A stretch of DNA of 21,784 bases from a virus. The notes under the pieces are model-generated. The model was not told the DNA's origin. It saw nothing but the letters and a program-made list of their open reading frames with translations, and made no database searches. The stretch is taken from positions 1 through 21,784 of IMG/VR virus record IMGVR_UViG_3300046001_005814; one strand, given 5' to 3'. The first letter of the stretch is position 1, and each line of letters begins with the position of its first letter. This document shows, piece by piece, positions 1-5,984 of the stretch. The translations under genes were made by a program, and so were the position numbers.

Positions 1-2
1 TC

Positions 3-650
3 ACGCCCGACCAGCGCCAGGCGCAGGGCAAGGTGCCGGAGCTGGCCTGCGGTTACCAGGGGGCGGTCGGCGCGTTCCAGTCGATGGCCCGCATCTACGG
101 GCTGGAGATGTCCGACGCCCGGGCGCTGGAGATCGTCAAGGCCTGGCGCAAGAAGAACAAGAACATTGTCGACCTCTGGTACGAGGCCGAGCGCGCGGCG
201 ATCCGCGCCGCCGAGCAGCCGGGGCTGCGCGTCGAGGTCGCAGGCGGCAAGCTCGTCTTCCAGCGCGACGGCAGCTGGCTGCGCATGCGCCTGCCGTCTG
301 GCCGGTGCCTCTGCTACCCGGGCGTGGCCGTCGAAGACGGCAAGCTGACCTACATGGGTGTCAACCAGTACACCCGGAAGTGGGAGCGGCTGCACACCTA
401 CGGCGGCAAGATCATCGAGAACGCGACCCAGGCCGGCGCGCGTGACGTGCTGGCCCACAACATGGCCGAGGCCGAGGCGGCCGGGTTCGAAATCGTGTTG
501 ACTTGCCACGATGAGTTGGTCTGCGAGACCATCGACAGCGGGCAGTTTACAAGCGAACGCTTGTCTGCCATCATGTCGACTGTGCCGCCTTGGGCGACGG
601 GCCTCCCGCTCGCCGCCTCTGGGTGGGAAGGACAAAGGTATCGGAAATGA
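3..650 (+). CDS. Family A DNA polymerase, C-terminal part (5' end outside window)
   Basis: This is the last 215 residues of a phage replicative DNA polymerase of family A (PolA-like). The reading frame is open from base 3, so the gene begins before the window. The start of the fragment is the O-helix (motif B): GKVPELACGYQG, with the conserved Lys at fragment residue 10 and Tyr at 18, eight apart as in Pol I. The Arg normally four residues before the Lys is five before it here (RQAQGK), a small oddity. Motif C is CHDELV, with His169, Asp170 and Glu171; the Asp is a metal-binding catalytic residue. The enzyme should copy the phage genome in the cytoplasm. The stop overlaps the next start as ATGA. 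Identification as family A is firm; the exonuclease and other N-terminal domains cannot be seen. Confidence 0.95.
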   Translation, partial: TPDQRQAQGKVPELACGYQGAVGAFQSMARIYGLEMSDARALEIVKAWRKKNKNIVDLWYEAERAAIRAAEQPGLRVEVAGGKLVFQRDGSWLRMRLPSGRCLCYPGVAVEDGKLTYMGVNQYTRKWERLHTYGGKIIENATQAGARDVLAHNMAEAEAAGFEIVLTCHDELVCETIDSGQFTSERLSAIMSTVPPWATGLPLAASGWEGQRYRK

Positions 651-868
651 CAGATCATCACGGCGTTTATGTCGGCCCGTTGGTTCACCTGAAAGGCCAA
701 CGGGCGCTCGTGCAGCCTCGCAAAAAAGGTTGGGCCGCGCAGTTCGACGCGATGGGTCTTAGCCGTAGGCCGGGGGGTTTTGCCGCGCCTGCTTTGCGGA
801 CGGACCTCGGGCACCACTGGCATCGGTTCGGCGCGCGGGATTTTGTGATCCTGCAAAGGCCGCTCTGA
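647..868 (+). CDS. Small hypothetical phage protein
   Basis: A 73-residue protein of unknown function, not recognised with certainty. The ATG at 647 is chosen because it overlaps the polymerase stop (ATGA) and the stop overlaps the next ATG (TGATG), the coupling used throughout this operon. The sequence is basic with many glycines, starts MTDHHGVYVGPLV and includes LVQPRKKGWAAQFD, then ends with a WHRFGARDFVIL segment rich in aromatics. This looks like a small beta-rich domain, and the pattern recalls short conserved proteins found between phage replication genes. No catalytic motif, membrane segment or cysteine pair is visible. The position between polymerase and nuclease suggests a DNA-metabolism accessory role, but that is only inference. 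Confidence 0.75.
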   Translation: MTDHHGVYVGPLVHLKGQRALVQPRKKGWAAQFDAMGLSRRPGGFAAPALRTDLGHHWHRFGARDFVILQRPL

Positions 869-1185
869 TGCGTGAAACCGTAGTCGAAGCGCACCTCCGC
901 AAGAAGGCGGCGGCGGCCGGCGCTCTGGTCAGGAAGATGGTCTGGCCGGGGCACCGCGGCGCGCCGGATCGGTTGGTCGTGTGGCCAGACGCGGTGCTCG
1001 GGCTGACCGCCAGCAAGTGTGACGGTGGCCCGCGCATCGACTTCGTCGAGCTGAAACGCCCGGGCGGAACGCTCGAAGACCACCAGGTCCGAGAGCACGA
1101 GAAGCTGCGCAGCATGGGCTGCACGGTTCTAACCCTCGACAGCATCGAAGCTGTCGACAGATACATCGCTGAAAGGACAACATGA
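868..1185 (+). CDS. VRR-NUC domain nuclease
   Basis: A 105-residue protein made of a single VRR-NUC domain (virus-type replication-repair nuclease, PD-(D/E)XK superfamily). Visible family features are an N-terminal Glu7 on the first helix, GHRGAPDRLV with Asp34, FVELKRPGG with Glu61 and Lys63 as the E-x-K catalytic pair, then Gln73 and the helix HQVREHEKLRSMGC. Stand-alone VRR-NUC proteins of this size are common in phages and often sit near SNF2-type helicases, as here. The likely activity is metal-dependent cleavage of branched or flapped DNA during replication or recombination. The substrate is inferred from the family, not from this sequence. The start ATG overlaps the upstream stop by one base, and the stop overlaps the next start (ATGA). 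Confidence 0.9.
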   Translation: MRETVVEAHLRKKAAAAGALVRKMVWPGHRGAPDRLVVWPDAVLGLTASKCDGGPRIDFVELKRPGGTLEDHQVREHEKLRSMGCTVLTLDSIEAVDRYIAERTT

Positions 1186-1424
1186 CCGACAACCTCTTCC
1201 ACGAAATCCCCGACGCCCAGGTGATCCTGCGCTCGAAGGGCGTATTCAAACAGGCCAAGCTCTTCCGCCGCGGCGAGGACGTCTACGCCGCCTGGGGCTC
1301 GGGTTTCATCCGTCTGCTGAAGCACAGCGGCACCACCGTACCCGCCGTCAGCTGGATGGTCGACAGCCTCTACGATCCGGCTCGCCACATCATAACGCTC
1401 AACGGCCTGCCGAGGGCGCTGTGA
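1182..1424 (+). CDS. Hypothetical protein in replication operon
   Basis: An 80-residue protein that I do not recognise. It begins MTDNLFHEIPDAQ, has a central basic/aromatic stretch (KQAKLFRRGEDVYAAWGSG) and then a beta-like segment (SWMVDSLYDPARHIITL). The run of alternating hydrophobic residues suggests a small mixed alpha/beta fold. There are no Cys or His clusters and no membrane segment. It is coupled on both sides: its ATG overlaps the nuclease stop (ATGA) and its TGA overlaps the next GTG start (GTGA). That coupling and GC-rich codon use matching its neighbours make it a real gene. Function cannot be assigned. Confidence 0.75.
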   Translation: MTDNLFHEIPDAQVILRSKGVFKQAKLFRRGEDVYAAWGSGFIRLLKHSGTTVPAVSWMVDSLYDPARHIITLNGLPRAL

Positions 1425-1687
1425 CCCCCTACTACCAGATGCGCGAACGGGGCGTAGCGCGCGGCACCGAGATGGTCTGGGCCAAACCCTGGACCGCCGT
1501 GGAGCTGGCAGAGGCCCGACGCCTGCGCCGCGAGGGCCTCGGCTCGGCGGCCATCGGGCGCAAGCTGAAGCGCACCCGCAACTCGGTCATCGGCGCGCTG
1601 TGGCGGGCGGATGAGCCGAGGCAGCGGAACAACCAGCACGACCGCCCCGTGCCGCTGCGCTTCTCGGAGCAGCGCCGTGTCCCGTGA
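1421..1687 (+). CDS. GcrA-like helix-turn-helix DNA-binding protein
   Basis: An 88-residue protein whose middle (residues 24-62) looks like the N-terminal DNA-binding helix-turn-helix of GcrA, the alphaproteobacterial cell-cycle transcription factor: a Trp-Thr start (PWTAVEL), a first helix ending RREGL, a short helix SAAIGRKL, and a recognition helix TRNSVIGALWR, where GcrA has a closely similar T-R-N-x-V-I-G pattern. The long C-terminal part of host GcrA, which contacts sigma70, is absent; only about 25 basic residues follow. The GTG start overlaps the upstream stop (GTGA); an in-frame ATG at 1439 is an alternative. It may bind host or phage promoters, or may simply be a generic phage HTH protein. 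Resemblance is by eye; the role is inferred. Confidence 0.65.
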   Translation: MTPYYQMRERGVARGTEMVWAKPWTAVELAEARRLRREGLGSAAIGRKLKRTRNSVIGALWRADEPRQRNNQHDRPVPLRFSEQRRVP

Positions 1688-1871
1688 CGCCGTCGACCCC
1701 AACGGCACCGCTTGCAACGGCAAGGAGCCCTTCGACAGCGGCGCTCACGCTGCCCGGGCGGCGCGCAACATGGGCCGCTTCGGCAAGAACGTCGAGGTCT
1801 ACCGCTGCCCGTCGTGCCGCAAATGGCACATCGGCCGGGGCTCGAAGAGCAGGAAGCACAGGTTCAAGTGA
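1677..1871 (+). CDS. Small zinc-ribbon-like protein
   Basis: A 64-residue basic protein with one upstream cysteine (NGTACNGKEPF) and a C-terminal knuckle, YRCPSCRKWHIG, giving a C-xx-C-xxx-H pattern that could hold a zinc ion with the upstream Cys. The tail is strongly basic (SKSRKHRFK), which would suit nucleic acid binding. The start is a GTG at 1677, supported by a GGAG seven bases upstream; it overlaps the end of the GcrA-like gene by 11 bases. Short proteins with this C-P-x-C-x-x-W-H-I pattern are frequent in phage early operons, but their function is not established. The stop overlaps the helicase GTG start (GTGA). Confidence 0.75.
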   Translation: MSRDAVDPNGTACNGKEPFDSGAHAARAARNMGRFGKNVEVYRCPSCRKWHIGRGSKSRKHRFK

Positions 1872-3289
1872 CGTCTCGCGAATACGTCCCCCGGCCCTGG
1901 CAGGCCCCCATGATCGAGTTTGCTTGCGAGACAGAGCGCGTTGGTCAGTGGGCTTCTATGGGCTCGGGTAAAACGAGTGCAACTATTGCCGCGCTCGACC
2001 TACTGCACCTCTGCGGCGAGGTCACGCGGCCGGCGCTCGTCATCGCGCCGAAGCGGGTGGCCGAACACACATGGCCGGACGAGGTCAGGAAGTGGGATTT
2101 CTGCGCCTCCTGGGAGGTCGAGACGATCCTCGGTTCACCGAGCGACCGGCTGAACGCTCTTGGCCGTGTGCGGCGCGGAAACAGCCCTCTGGCCACCATC
2201 AACTACGAAAACCTCCCGTGGCTGATCGAGAAGCTGGACGGCGACTGGCCCTTCGGCGTCGTGATCGCGGACGAGAGCACCAAGCTCAAGAGCTTCAGGG
2301 GTGGGTTCAAAACCCACCCGCGCACCGGCAAAGTCTTCTACCAAGGGTCGGGCTCAACCCGCGCCAAGGCCATCGGCCGCGTCGCCCACCGCACGCCGCG
2401 CTGGATCAACCTGACGGGCACGCCGTCGCCGAACGGACTGCAGGACTTGTGGGGCCAGGGCTGGTTCCTCGACGCCGGCCAGCGCCTCGGTCGGACCTAC
2501 GAGAGCTTCAAGGAGCGGTGGTTCCAGCGGTCGTTCGACGGCCACGGCATCGACCCCCTGCCCTTCGCCCAGGAGCAGATCGAGGGCGCGATCCGCGACA
2601 TCTGCCTGACCACCGAGGTGCCGGTCGAGAAGCCCCTGTTCAACGAGATCAGGGTCGACCTGCCCGCCAAGGCGCGCAGCCACTACCGCGAGATGGAACG
2701 TAAGATGTGGACCGAGATCAAGGCGGTCGGCATCGAGGCGGTGAACGCCGCCGCCCGCACAGGCAAGTGTCTGCAAATAGCCAACGGAGCGATCTATGAC
2801 AACGAAGAGAACAAGGCCTGGCACGAAGTCCACGGAGCCAAACTGGACGCCCTGGAGAGTGTGGTCGAAGAGGCAGCAGGAGCACCAGTCCTCGTCGCCT
2901 ACAACTTCCGGCATGACCTCGAACGGCTGCAGCGTGCCTTCCCCGGGGGCATCGACCTCTCAACGTCAACTGGCCTGCGCCGCGCTAAAGCAGGCGAGGG
3001 CCGAGTTTGGTTTGCTCACCCGGCCTCTCTGGGCCACGGGGTCGACGGGCTCCAGGAGCATTGCAACATCGTCGCCTTCTTCGGGTTGAACTGGAACCTC
3101 GAAGAGCACGATCAGATCATCGAGCGCGTCGGCCCGATGCGCCAACAGCAGGCGGGCAAGAAGCGCGCCGTCTATGTCCACTATATCCTGGCCGCCGGCA
3201 CCGTGGATGAACTCGTACTAGACCGGCTAACCACCAAGCGAAGCGTCCAGCAAATCCTGCTCGACGCCATGAAGAGGAACATCACATGA
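1868..3289 (+). CDS. SNF2-type DEAD/DEAH helicase (superfamily 2)
   Basis: A 473-residue superfamily 2 DNA-dependent ATPase of the SNF2-like type common in phages. Visible motifs are a Q-motif-like RPWQAPMI near the start, Walker A MGSGKT (residues 31-36), motif Ia ALVIAPKRVAEHTW, motif II VIADES (Asp135-Glu136, DES in place of DEAH), motif III LTGTPSPNGLQDLWGQ, then a C-terminal RecA lobe ending with motif VI QIIERVGPMRQQQ. Host SNF2 proteins usually read ER-x-GR-x-GQ, so the second Arg is replaced by Pro-Met-Arg. The GTG start overlapping the upstream stop (GTGA) puts the Q-motif at residue 8; an upstream ATG at 1712 is in frame but would run through the zinc-ribbon gene. It probably remodels replication forks or recombination intermediates with the VRR-NUC nuclease. 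Confidence 0.92.
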   Translation: MTSREYVPRPWQAPMIEFACETERVGQWASMGSGKTSATIAALDLLHLCGEVTRPALVIAPKRVAEHTWPDEVRKWDFCASWEVETILGSPSDRLNALGRVRRGNSPLATINYENLPWLIEKLDGDWPFGVVIADESTKLKSFRGGFKTHPRTGKVFYQGSGSTRAKAIGRVAHRTPRWINLTGTPSPNGLQDLWGQGWFLDAGQRLGRTYESFKERWFQRSFDGHGIDPLPFAQEQIEGAIRDICLTTEVPVEKPLFNEIRVDLPAKARSHYREMERKMWTEIKAVGIEAVNAAARTGKCLQIANGAIYDNEENKAWHEVHGAKLDALESVVEEAAGAPVLVAYNFRHDLERLQRAFPGGIDLSTSTGLRRAKAGEGRVWFAHPASLGHGVDGLQEHCNIVAFFGLNWNLEEHDQIIERVGPMRQQQAGKKRAVYVHYILAAGTVDELVLDRLTTKRSVQQILLDAMKRNIT

Positions 3290-3561
3290 CCGACGACGCA
3301 TCTTTCGACGCCAGCCCCGACGTCCTGGGCGAGAACGCCCAAGGCCGCCTGCGTGGGTTCGTGGAGCGCGTCCAGCGCCTGAACGAAGACAAGGCCGCGG
3401 TGCAGGCCGACATCAAGGAGGTCTTCGCCGAGGCCAAGGGCGAGGGCTTCGACACCAAAATCCTGCGCAAGGTGATCCGCATCGCCGACATGGACAAGGC
3501 CAAGCGCCAGGAGGAAGAGGCGGTCATCGACCTGTACCTGTCGGCGCTCGGGTTGATCTAG
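3286..3561 (+). CDS. gapR: GapR-like nucleoid-associated protein (DUF2312)
   Basis: A 91-residue protein matching the GapR/DUF2312 family over its whole length. Family features seen are an acidic N-terminus, a long helix with AQGRLRGFVERVQRLNEDK, the signature IKEVFAEAKGEGFD, then ILRKVIRIADMDKAKRQEEE and the end LDLYLSALG-like tail (IDLYLSALGLI). Host GapR is about the same length; in Caulobacter it forms a clamp around overtwisted, AT-rich DNA ahead of moving polymerases and helps topoisomerases. The phage copy lies last in the replication operon, with an ATGA overlap to the helicase, so it is probably made with the replication proteins and may manage supercoiling of phage DNA or compete with host GapR. 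Family assignment is strong; the phage role is inference. Confidence 0.93.
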   Translation: MTDDASFDASPDVLGENAQGRLRGFVERVQRLNEDKAAVQADIKEVFAEAKGEGFDTKILRKVIRIADMDKAKRQEEEAVIDLYLSALGLI

Positions 3562-3592
3562 CCCCGAGCCGTGCTAGGTTAGCTGCTGGCCT

Positions 3593-3619
3593 CGTGGCCT
3601 CCCGGGAGACGGGGCCACG
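3593..3619. terminator. Weak inverted repeat after gapR
   Basis: A 7-bp inverted repeat (CGTGGCC at 3593-3599 and GGCCACG at 3613-3619) with a GC-rich loop containing the palindrome CTCCCGGGAG. It lies 32 bases past the gapR stop and before the stronger hairpin. It could assist termination of the rightward operon. No T-tract follows, so this is a tentative call. Confidence 0.3.
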
Positions 3620-3654
3620 GGATGAGTGTGGAGCCGACAAGGCCGACACGAACA

Positions 3655-3697
3655 CAGGCCCGACGCGCGTTACTTGTCCTTCCGCGCGTCGGGCCTG
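3655..3697. terminator. Bidirectional terminator hairpin between convergent operons
   Basis: A perfect 15-bp stem, CAGGCCCGACGCGCG at 3655-3669 paired with its exact reverse complement at 3683-3697, with a 13-base loop. It lies between the rightward replication operon (ends 3561) and the leftward structural/lysis operon (last gene ends 3709). On the plus strand it is followed by CCGTTTCTCC, a weak T-rich run; no clear run follows on the minus strand. Position, symmetry and GC content fit a shared terminator. Efficiency and direction cannot be judged from sequence. Confidence 0.75.
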
Positions 3698-3708
3698 CCG
3701 TTTCTCCG

Positions 3709-4335
3709 CTACAGAATACGGATCAGGAAGTTCTGCACGATGGACGGCTGTACGTTCTGGCTCGCGCCTGCGCCCGTGTCGGCCATCGTAATGCCCGTCG
3801 TCGCCGACCCGCTGTTGTAGGGCGTGACCGTCTCGCCGCCGCCCGTACCAGTGGACGTCAGCCCCGAAGAGGTGTCGTCGCTGGAGGAGGGCGGGGAGAT
3901 CAGGTGGACGTGCCCCGGATCGGTCAGGACGTGCGTGTGCTGGTGCAGCCGCTCGTCGCCGCCGACCGCGCCGAGCACGTCACCATCAAAGCCCGCGACC
4001 GCAGCGGTGATCCGGTTGGCCGACGTTCCGCCCATGTCGTCCTGGCCGACGGCCACACGACCGCGGCGATCCGGCAGGTTGAAGGTGGTCGACCCGTCAC
4101 CGACGCCGTGCGCTACGCCCAGCCGCGCGAAGAGCGTGGCGTAGGTCGTGCGGCTGACTGCCTGGCCGTAGGGGAAGGCCCAGGTCACGCCCTGCACGAC
4201 GGCCGGCACGTCGGCTCCCGCATACTCGATCACGGTGCCGATGGGGCAGATGATGTTGGCCAGAGCCAGCACCTCGGCCGAGGTGGCGTAGTCCGCGCCT
4301 GCGGCGAGCATAGCTTCAGGGACGAGGGTGGTCAT
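3709..4335 (-). CDS. Tail collar-domain protein
   Basis: A 208-residue virion protein with a phage tail-collar domain. It begins MTTLVPEAML, followed by PIGTVIEYAGADVPA (residues 31-45), the collar core YGQAVSRTTYATLFARLG and GDGSTTFNLPDRRGRVAVGQDD (residues 80-100, written here as the N-L-P-D-x-R-G-R-V signature), then a histidine-rich HQHTHVLTDPGHVH (131-144) of the kind that binds metal along trimeric fibres. A Ser/Gly/Thr-rich region precedes the ending NVQPSIVQNFLIRIL, typical of this family. Probably a fibre or fibre-tip component that contacts the receptor. ATG at 4335 is chosen because it lies one base after the outer-spanin stop; an in-frame ATG at 4368 would overlap that gene. It is the last gene of the leftward unit. 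Confidence 0.88.
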   Translation of the reverse strand: MTTLVPEAMLAAGADYATSAEVLALANIICPIGTVIEYAGADVPAVVQGVTWAFPYGQAVSRTTYATLFARLGVAHGVGDGSTTFNLPDRRGRVAVGQDDMGGTSANRITAAVAGFDGDVLGAVGGDERLHQHTHVLTDPGHVHLISPPSSSDDTSSGLTSTGTGGGETVTPYNSGSATTGITMADTGAGASQNVQPSIVQNFLIRIL

Positions 4336-4336
4336 C

Positions 4337-4660
4337 TTATCGGTTCCAGAACTGCCAGAAAGGCGCATTGATCCTGCGGTAGGCCCGCTGGTCGCGGGCT
4401 TCGCACAGTTTGATGACGGCGAGGCCGTCCTTCTTGTCGCGCTCCGACTGCGTCAGGCGGCCGGTCTCGTCGAGGCCGTATTTCCGCCAGTCGGTCAGCG
4501 GGTCGCCGCTGTCGCCGAGCGTGGCGTGGCCGACCTCGGTGCCGAGGATCGCCTCGCCGAATACCGAGCAGCCTTCAGCAGGCGCTGCCACCCTGGAGCT
4601 TGCACAGCTCGCGACGAGCAACGCGCTCGCGATCAGCGGGATCAGCTTGTTGGACCGCAT
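4337..4660 (-). CDS. Outer-membrane spanin lipoprotein (Rz1-like)
   Basis: A 107-residue predicted lipoprotein. The start at 4660 gives MRSNK followed by a hydrophobic stretch and the lipobox LVASC at about residues 15-19, so the mature protein would begin at Cys19 and be anchored in the outer membrane. The rest is soluble and ends in aromatics (APFWQFWNR). It overlaps the inner-spanin gene in a different frame by 86 bases, the classic Rz/Rz1 arrangement. At 107 residues it is longer than lambda Rz1 and is not especially proline-rich, so the assignment rests on lipobox, overlap and lysis context. Its role would be outer-membrane disruption at lysis, with the inner spanin. A longer start at 4717 is in frame but would bury the signal sequence. 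Confidence 0.78.
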   Translation of the reverse strand: MRSNKLIPLIASALLVASCASSRVAAPAEGCSVFGEAILGTEVGHATLGDSGDPLTDWRKYGLDETGRLTQSERDKKDGLAVIKLCEARDQRAYRRINAPFWQFWNR

Positions 4661-4886
4661 CTTGGGCCTCCTGGACCTGGGTCTGTGTGCCGGCGTCGGC
4701 CGCCGCGTTGTTGACAACTATATCAAACGTCTCGGTCGCTGTCGCGGTGCGCGCGTCGGCGATGGTGGCCTGGTCTCCCGCCTGGTCGGCGGCGGTGCAG
4801 GCCCCGCGCCACGACAGGCCGGCGACCAGCAGCAGCACGACCGCGGCGGCGATGAGCCAGGTGCGAAGGGGGAAGGGGTTCCTCAC
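4575..4886 (-). CDS. Inner-membrane spanin (Rz-like)
   Basis: A 103-residue protein with a short positive N-terminus (MRNPFPLRTW), a single membrane segment at about residues 10-24 (LIAAAVVLLLVAGLSW) and a periplasmic tail rich in Ala, Thr, Gln and Asp that could form a coiled coil (TQTQVQEAQDAVQQADPADRE). Three cysteines are present, two near the C-terminus (LCKLQGGSAC). This fits a type II inner-membrane spanin that reaches across the periplasm to the lipoprotein encoded by the overlapping gene. The GTG start at 4886 overlaps the endolysin stop (GTGA) and has GGAGG upstream. Identification rests on topology and context, since spanins vary strongly in sequence. Confidence 0.78.
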   Translation of the reverse strand: MRNPFPLRTWLIAAAVVLLLVAGLSWRGACTAADQAGDQATIADARTATATETFDIVVNNAAADAGTQTQVQEAQDAVQQADPADRERVARRELCKLQGGSAC

Positions 4887-5266
4887 GGGTACTTCCTCCG
4901 GTCCAGCTCGATGTGGGGGCCGTCGCGCAGGGACTTCCAGTCGCCGCCCCAGATGATCGGGACGCCCAGCTCCTTGGCCGCGCGTTTGAAGGCGTCGGCG
5001 ACCGGGCCGTAGAGCGGCCAATCCCAACGCACCTTGCCGCCGATCAGAACGGCGAAGTCGATGGCGTGGCCGGTGATGTGGCGGCTGTTCAGGGTCTTCG
5101 ACGCACCCGCCTCGAAGAGTTCCTTCTGCCGGGCGCGCGCGCGCAGGCCCTCGGTGATGAGGAAGTCGTGGGGGCTGTAGGACAGGGCCAGATGCGCGAC
5201 CCGCTGCAGGTCAGGGTGGACGCCCTGCAGACGGGACAAGGACCGGGAACCGAAGACGTTGCTCAT
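4883..5266 (-). CDS. Endolysin, M15-family (VanY-like) peptidase
   Basis: A 127-residue peptidoglycan peptidase of the M15 (D,D-carboxypeptidase / L-Ala-D-Glu endopeptidase) type, the likely endolysin. The zinc site is visible: SRHITGHAID (Ser61, His63, His67, Asp70, the S-x-H-x-x-G-x-A-x-D motif), then GGDW (Asp109) and PHIEL (His118, Glu120). The N-terminal part (LITEGLRARARQKELFEAG) is the usual helix-rich lead-in with the conserved T-E-G-x-R. No signal peptide, membrane anchor or cell-wall-binding domain is present, so it should need a holin to reach the wall. The ATG at 5266 overlaps the upstream holin stop (ATGA) and has GGAAG upstream; longer in-frame starts would run into the holin gene. 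Confidence 0.92.
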   Translation of the reverse strand: MSNVFGSRSLSRLQGVHPDLQRVAHLALSYSPHDFLITEGLRARARQKELFEAGASKTLNSRHITGHAIDFAVLIGGKVRWDWPLYGPVADAFKRAAKELGVPIIWGGDWKSLRDGPHIELDRRKYP

Positions 5267-5508
5267 GGTTTCTTCCAGCTTGCTATGATGCGGGCGAGGT
5301 CCGCGGCGGAAGCGCCGCCCATGTAGAGCAGCGCGAAGAAGGCCTGCGAGCCGATCAGGGCCAGGGCCACGTCGCGCAAAGGCGCGCTCTCGGTCATCCG
5401 CCAGACGACGAGAGCCAGGAGGCCGGCCGTGACGAGCAGATAGCCGACGGTGACGTAGCGCCTCCAACGGAAGGAGGGCTCGGGGACGGGGTTGTCTGCG
5501 TCTATCAC
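5263..5508 (-). CDS. Holin candidate with two membrane segments
   Basis: An 81-residue membrane protein with two predicted transmembrane helices, about residues 19-37 (VGYLLVTAGLLALVVW) and 47-65 (VALALIGSQAFFALLYMGG), an acidic N-terminus and a basic C-terminal tail ending ASWKKP. Size, topology and position directly before the endolysin gene suggest a class II holin, which would open the inner membrane to release the M15 enzyme. The GTG start overlaps the stop of the preceding gene (GTGA) and has AGGAAGG upstream. I do not recognise a specific holin family, so the call relies on topology and location. Confidence 0.72.
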   Translation of the reverse strand: MIDADNPVPEPSFRWRRYVTVGYLLVTAGLLALVVWRMTESAPLRDVALALIGSQAFFALLYMGGASAADLARIIASWKKP

Positions 5509-5816
5509 GGCGTCACCTTCCTGCGCGCGGGCGGCAGCAGCCGTTCGATCAGATTGGTGAGGTGTTTGATTTGCTCCTGCAGACGGATCACCTCGTCCCG
5601 GGTCTGGTCGTGGCTGGCCTCCTTGGCCTGCAGCGCCCCGATGACCGCGGCGAGAGCCGCGATCTGGTTGTTCAGCGCCGCGTCCTGGCCGTTCAGCGCC
5701 CCGATCTGGTCGGCCGTCGCTTTGCTATTCACCCGGCCCTCCAGCCGGACGAGCCACACAATCACCGACACCCCCGCGAGGATGAGGGCGAGCAAGGTTC
5801 CGGCGTCAAAGGTCAC
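5505..5816 (-). CDS. Membrane-anchored coiled-coil lysis protein
   Basis: A 103-residue protein with one N-terminal membrane helix (about residues 6-24, AGTLLALILAGVSVIVWLV), then a long stretch with a coiled-coil pattern (DQIGALNGQDAALNNQIAAL, and DEVIRLQEQIKHLTNLIERL) and a basic end (PPARRKV). It is the first gene of the lysis cassette, preceded by AAGGAG ten bases before its GTG start. It could be a holin partner (antiholin or second holin), or another inner-membrane lysis component. The coiled coil suggests oligomerisation. Which side of the membrane carries the coiled coil cannot be decided by eye. The function is inferred from the cassette. Confidence 0.65.
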   Translation of the reverse strand: MTFDAGTLLALILAGVSVIVWLVRLEGRVNSKATADQIGALNGQDAALNNQIAALAAVIGALQAKEASHDQTRDEVIRLQEQIKHLTNLIERLLPPARRKVTP

Positions 5817-5849
5817 GAGCGGGTCTCTCCTTGGTGTGGGGCTGGGTCA

Positions 5850-5978
5850 TCAGTCTGCGCCAGGGAGCGTGGTGCCCCAGTAGTCGATCCCCGAACCAAT
5901 GGGGACCGCGGCGAGAGAAAGGGCCTCGGAGGTGGCCGGGGTGAACCCGAGCATCTCCGAGGGGACTTTGGTGGTTAT
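5850..5978 (-). pseudogene. Truncated collar-protein remnant (42 codons, ATA start position)
   Basis: A 42-codon open stretch between the tail fibre and the lysis genes whose translation resembles the N-terminus of the collar protein at 3709-4335. It reads (I)TTKVPSEMLGFTPATSEAL, then VPIGSGIDYWGTTLPGAD, against MTTLVPEAMLAAG with ATSAEVLAL and PIGTVIEYAGADVPA in the full-length protein. It ends at two in-frame TGA codons (5847-5852) just where the collar domain should continue. The codon aligned with the paralogue's Met is ATA (5976-5978), and a good AGGAG lies six bases before it; the first in-frame ATG is nine codons in... at 5954, eight codons after the ATA, with only GGAG next to it and no spacing. 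It may be a remnant left by fibre-gene exchange, or a tiny protein started at AUA. Confidence 0.6.
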
Positions 5979-5984
5979 GGTGGT

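Noticed and set aside
1712-1867. Upstream ATG extension of the helicase
   Set aside because: It would overlap the zinc-ribbon gene completely, and the translated extension is Arg/Gln-rich without similarity; the GTG at 1868 fits the operon's overlap pattern.
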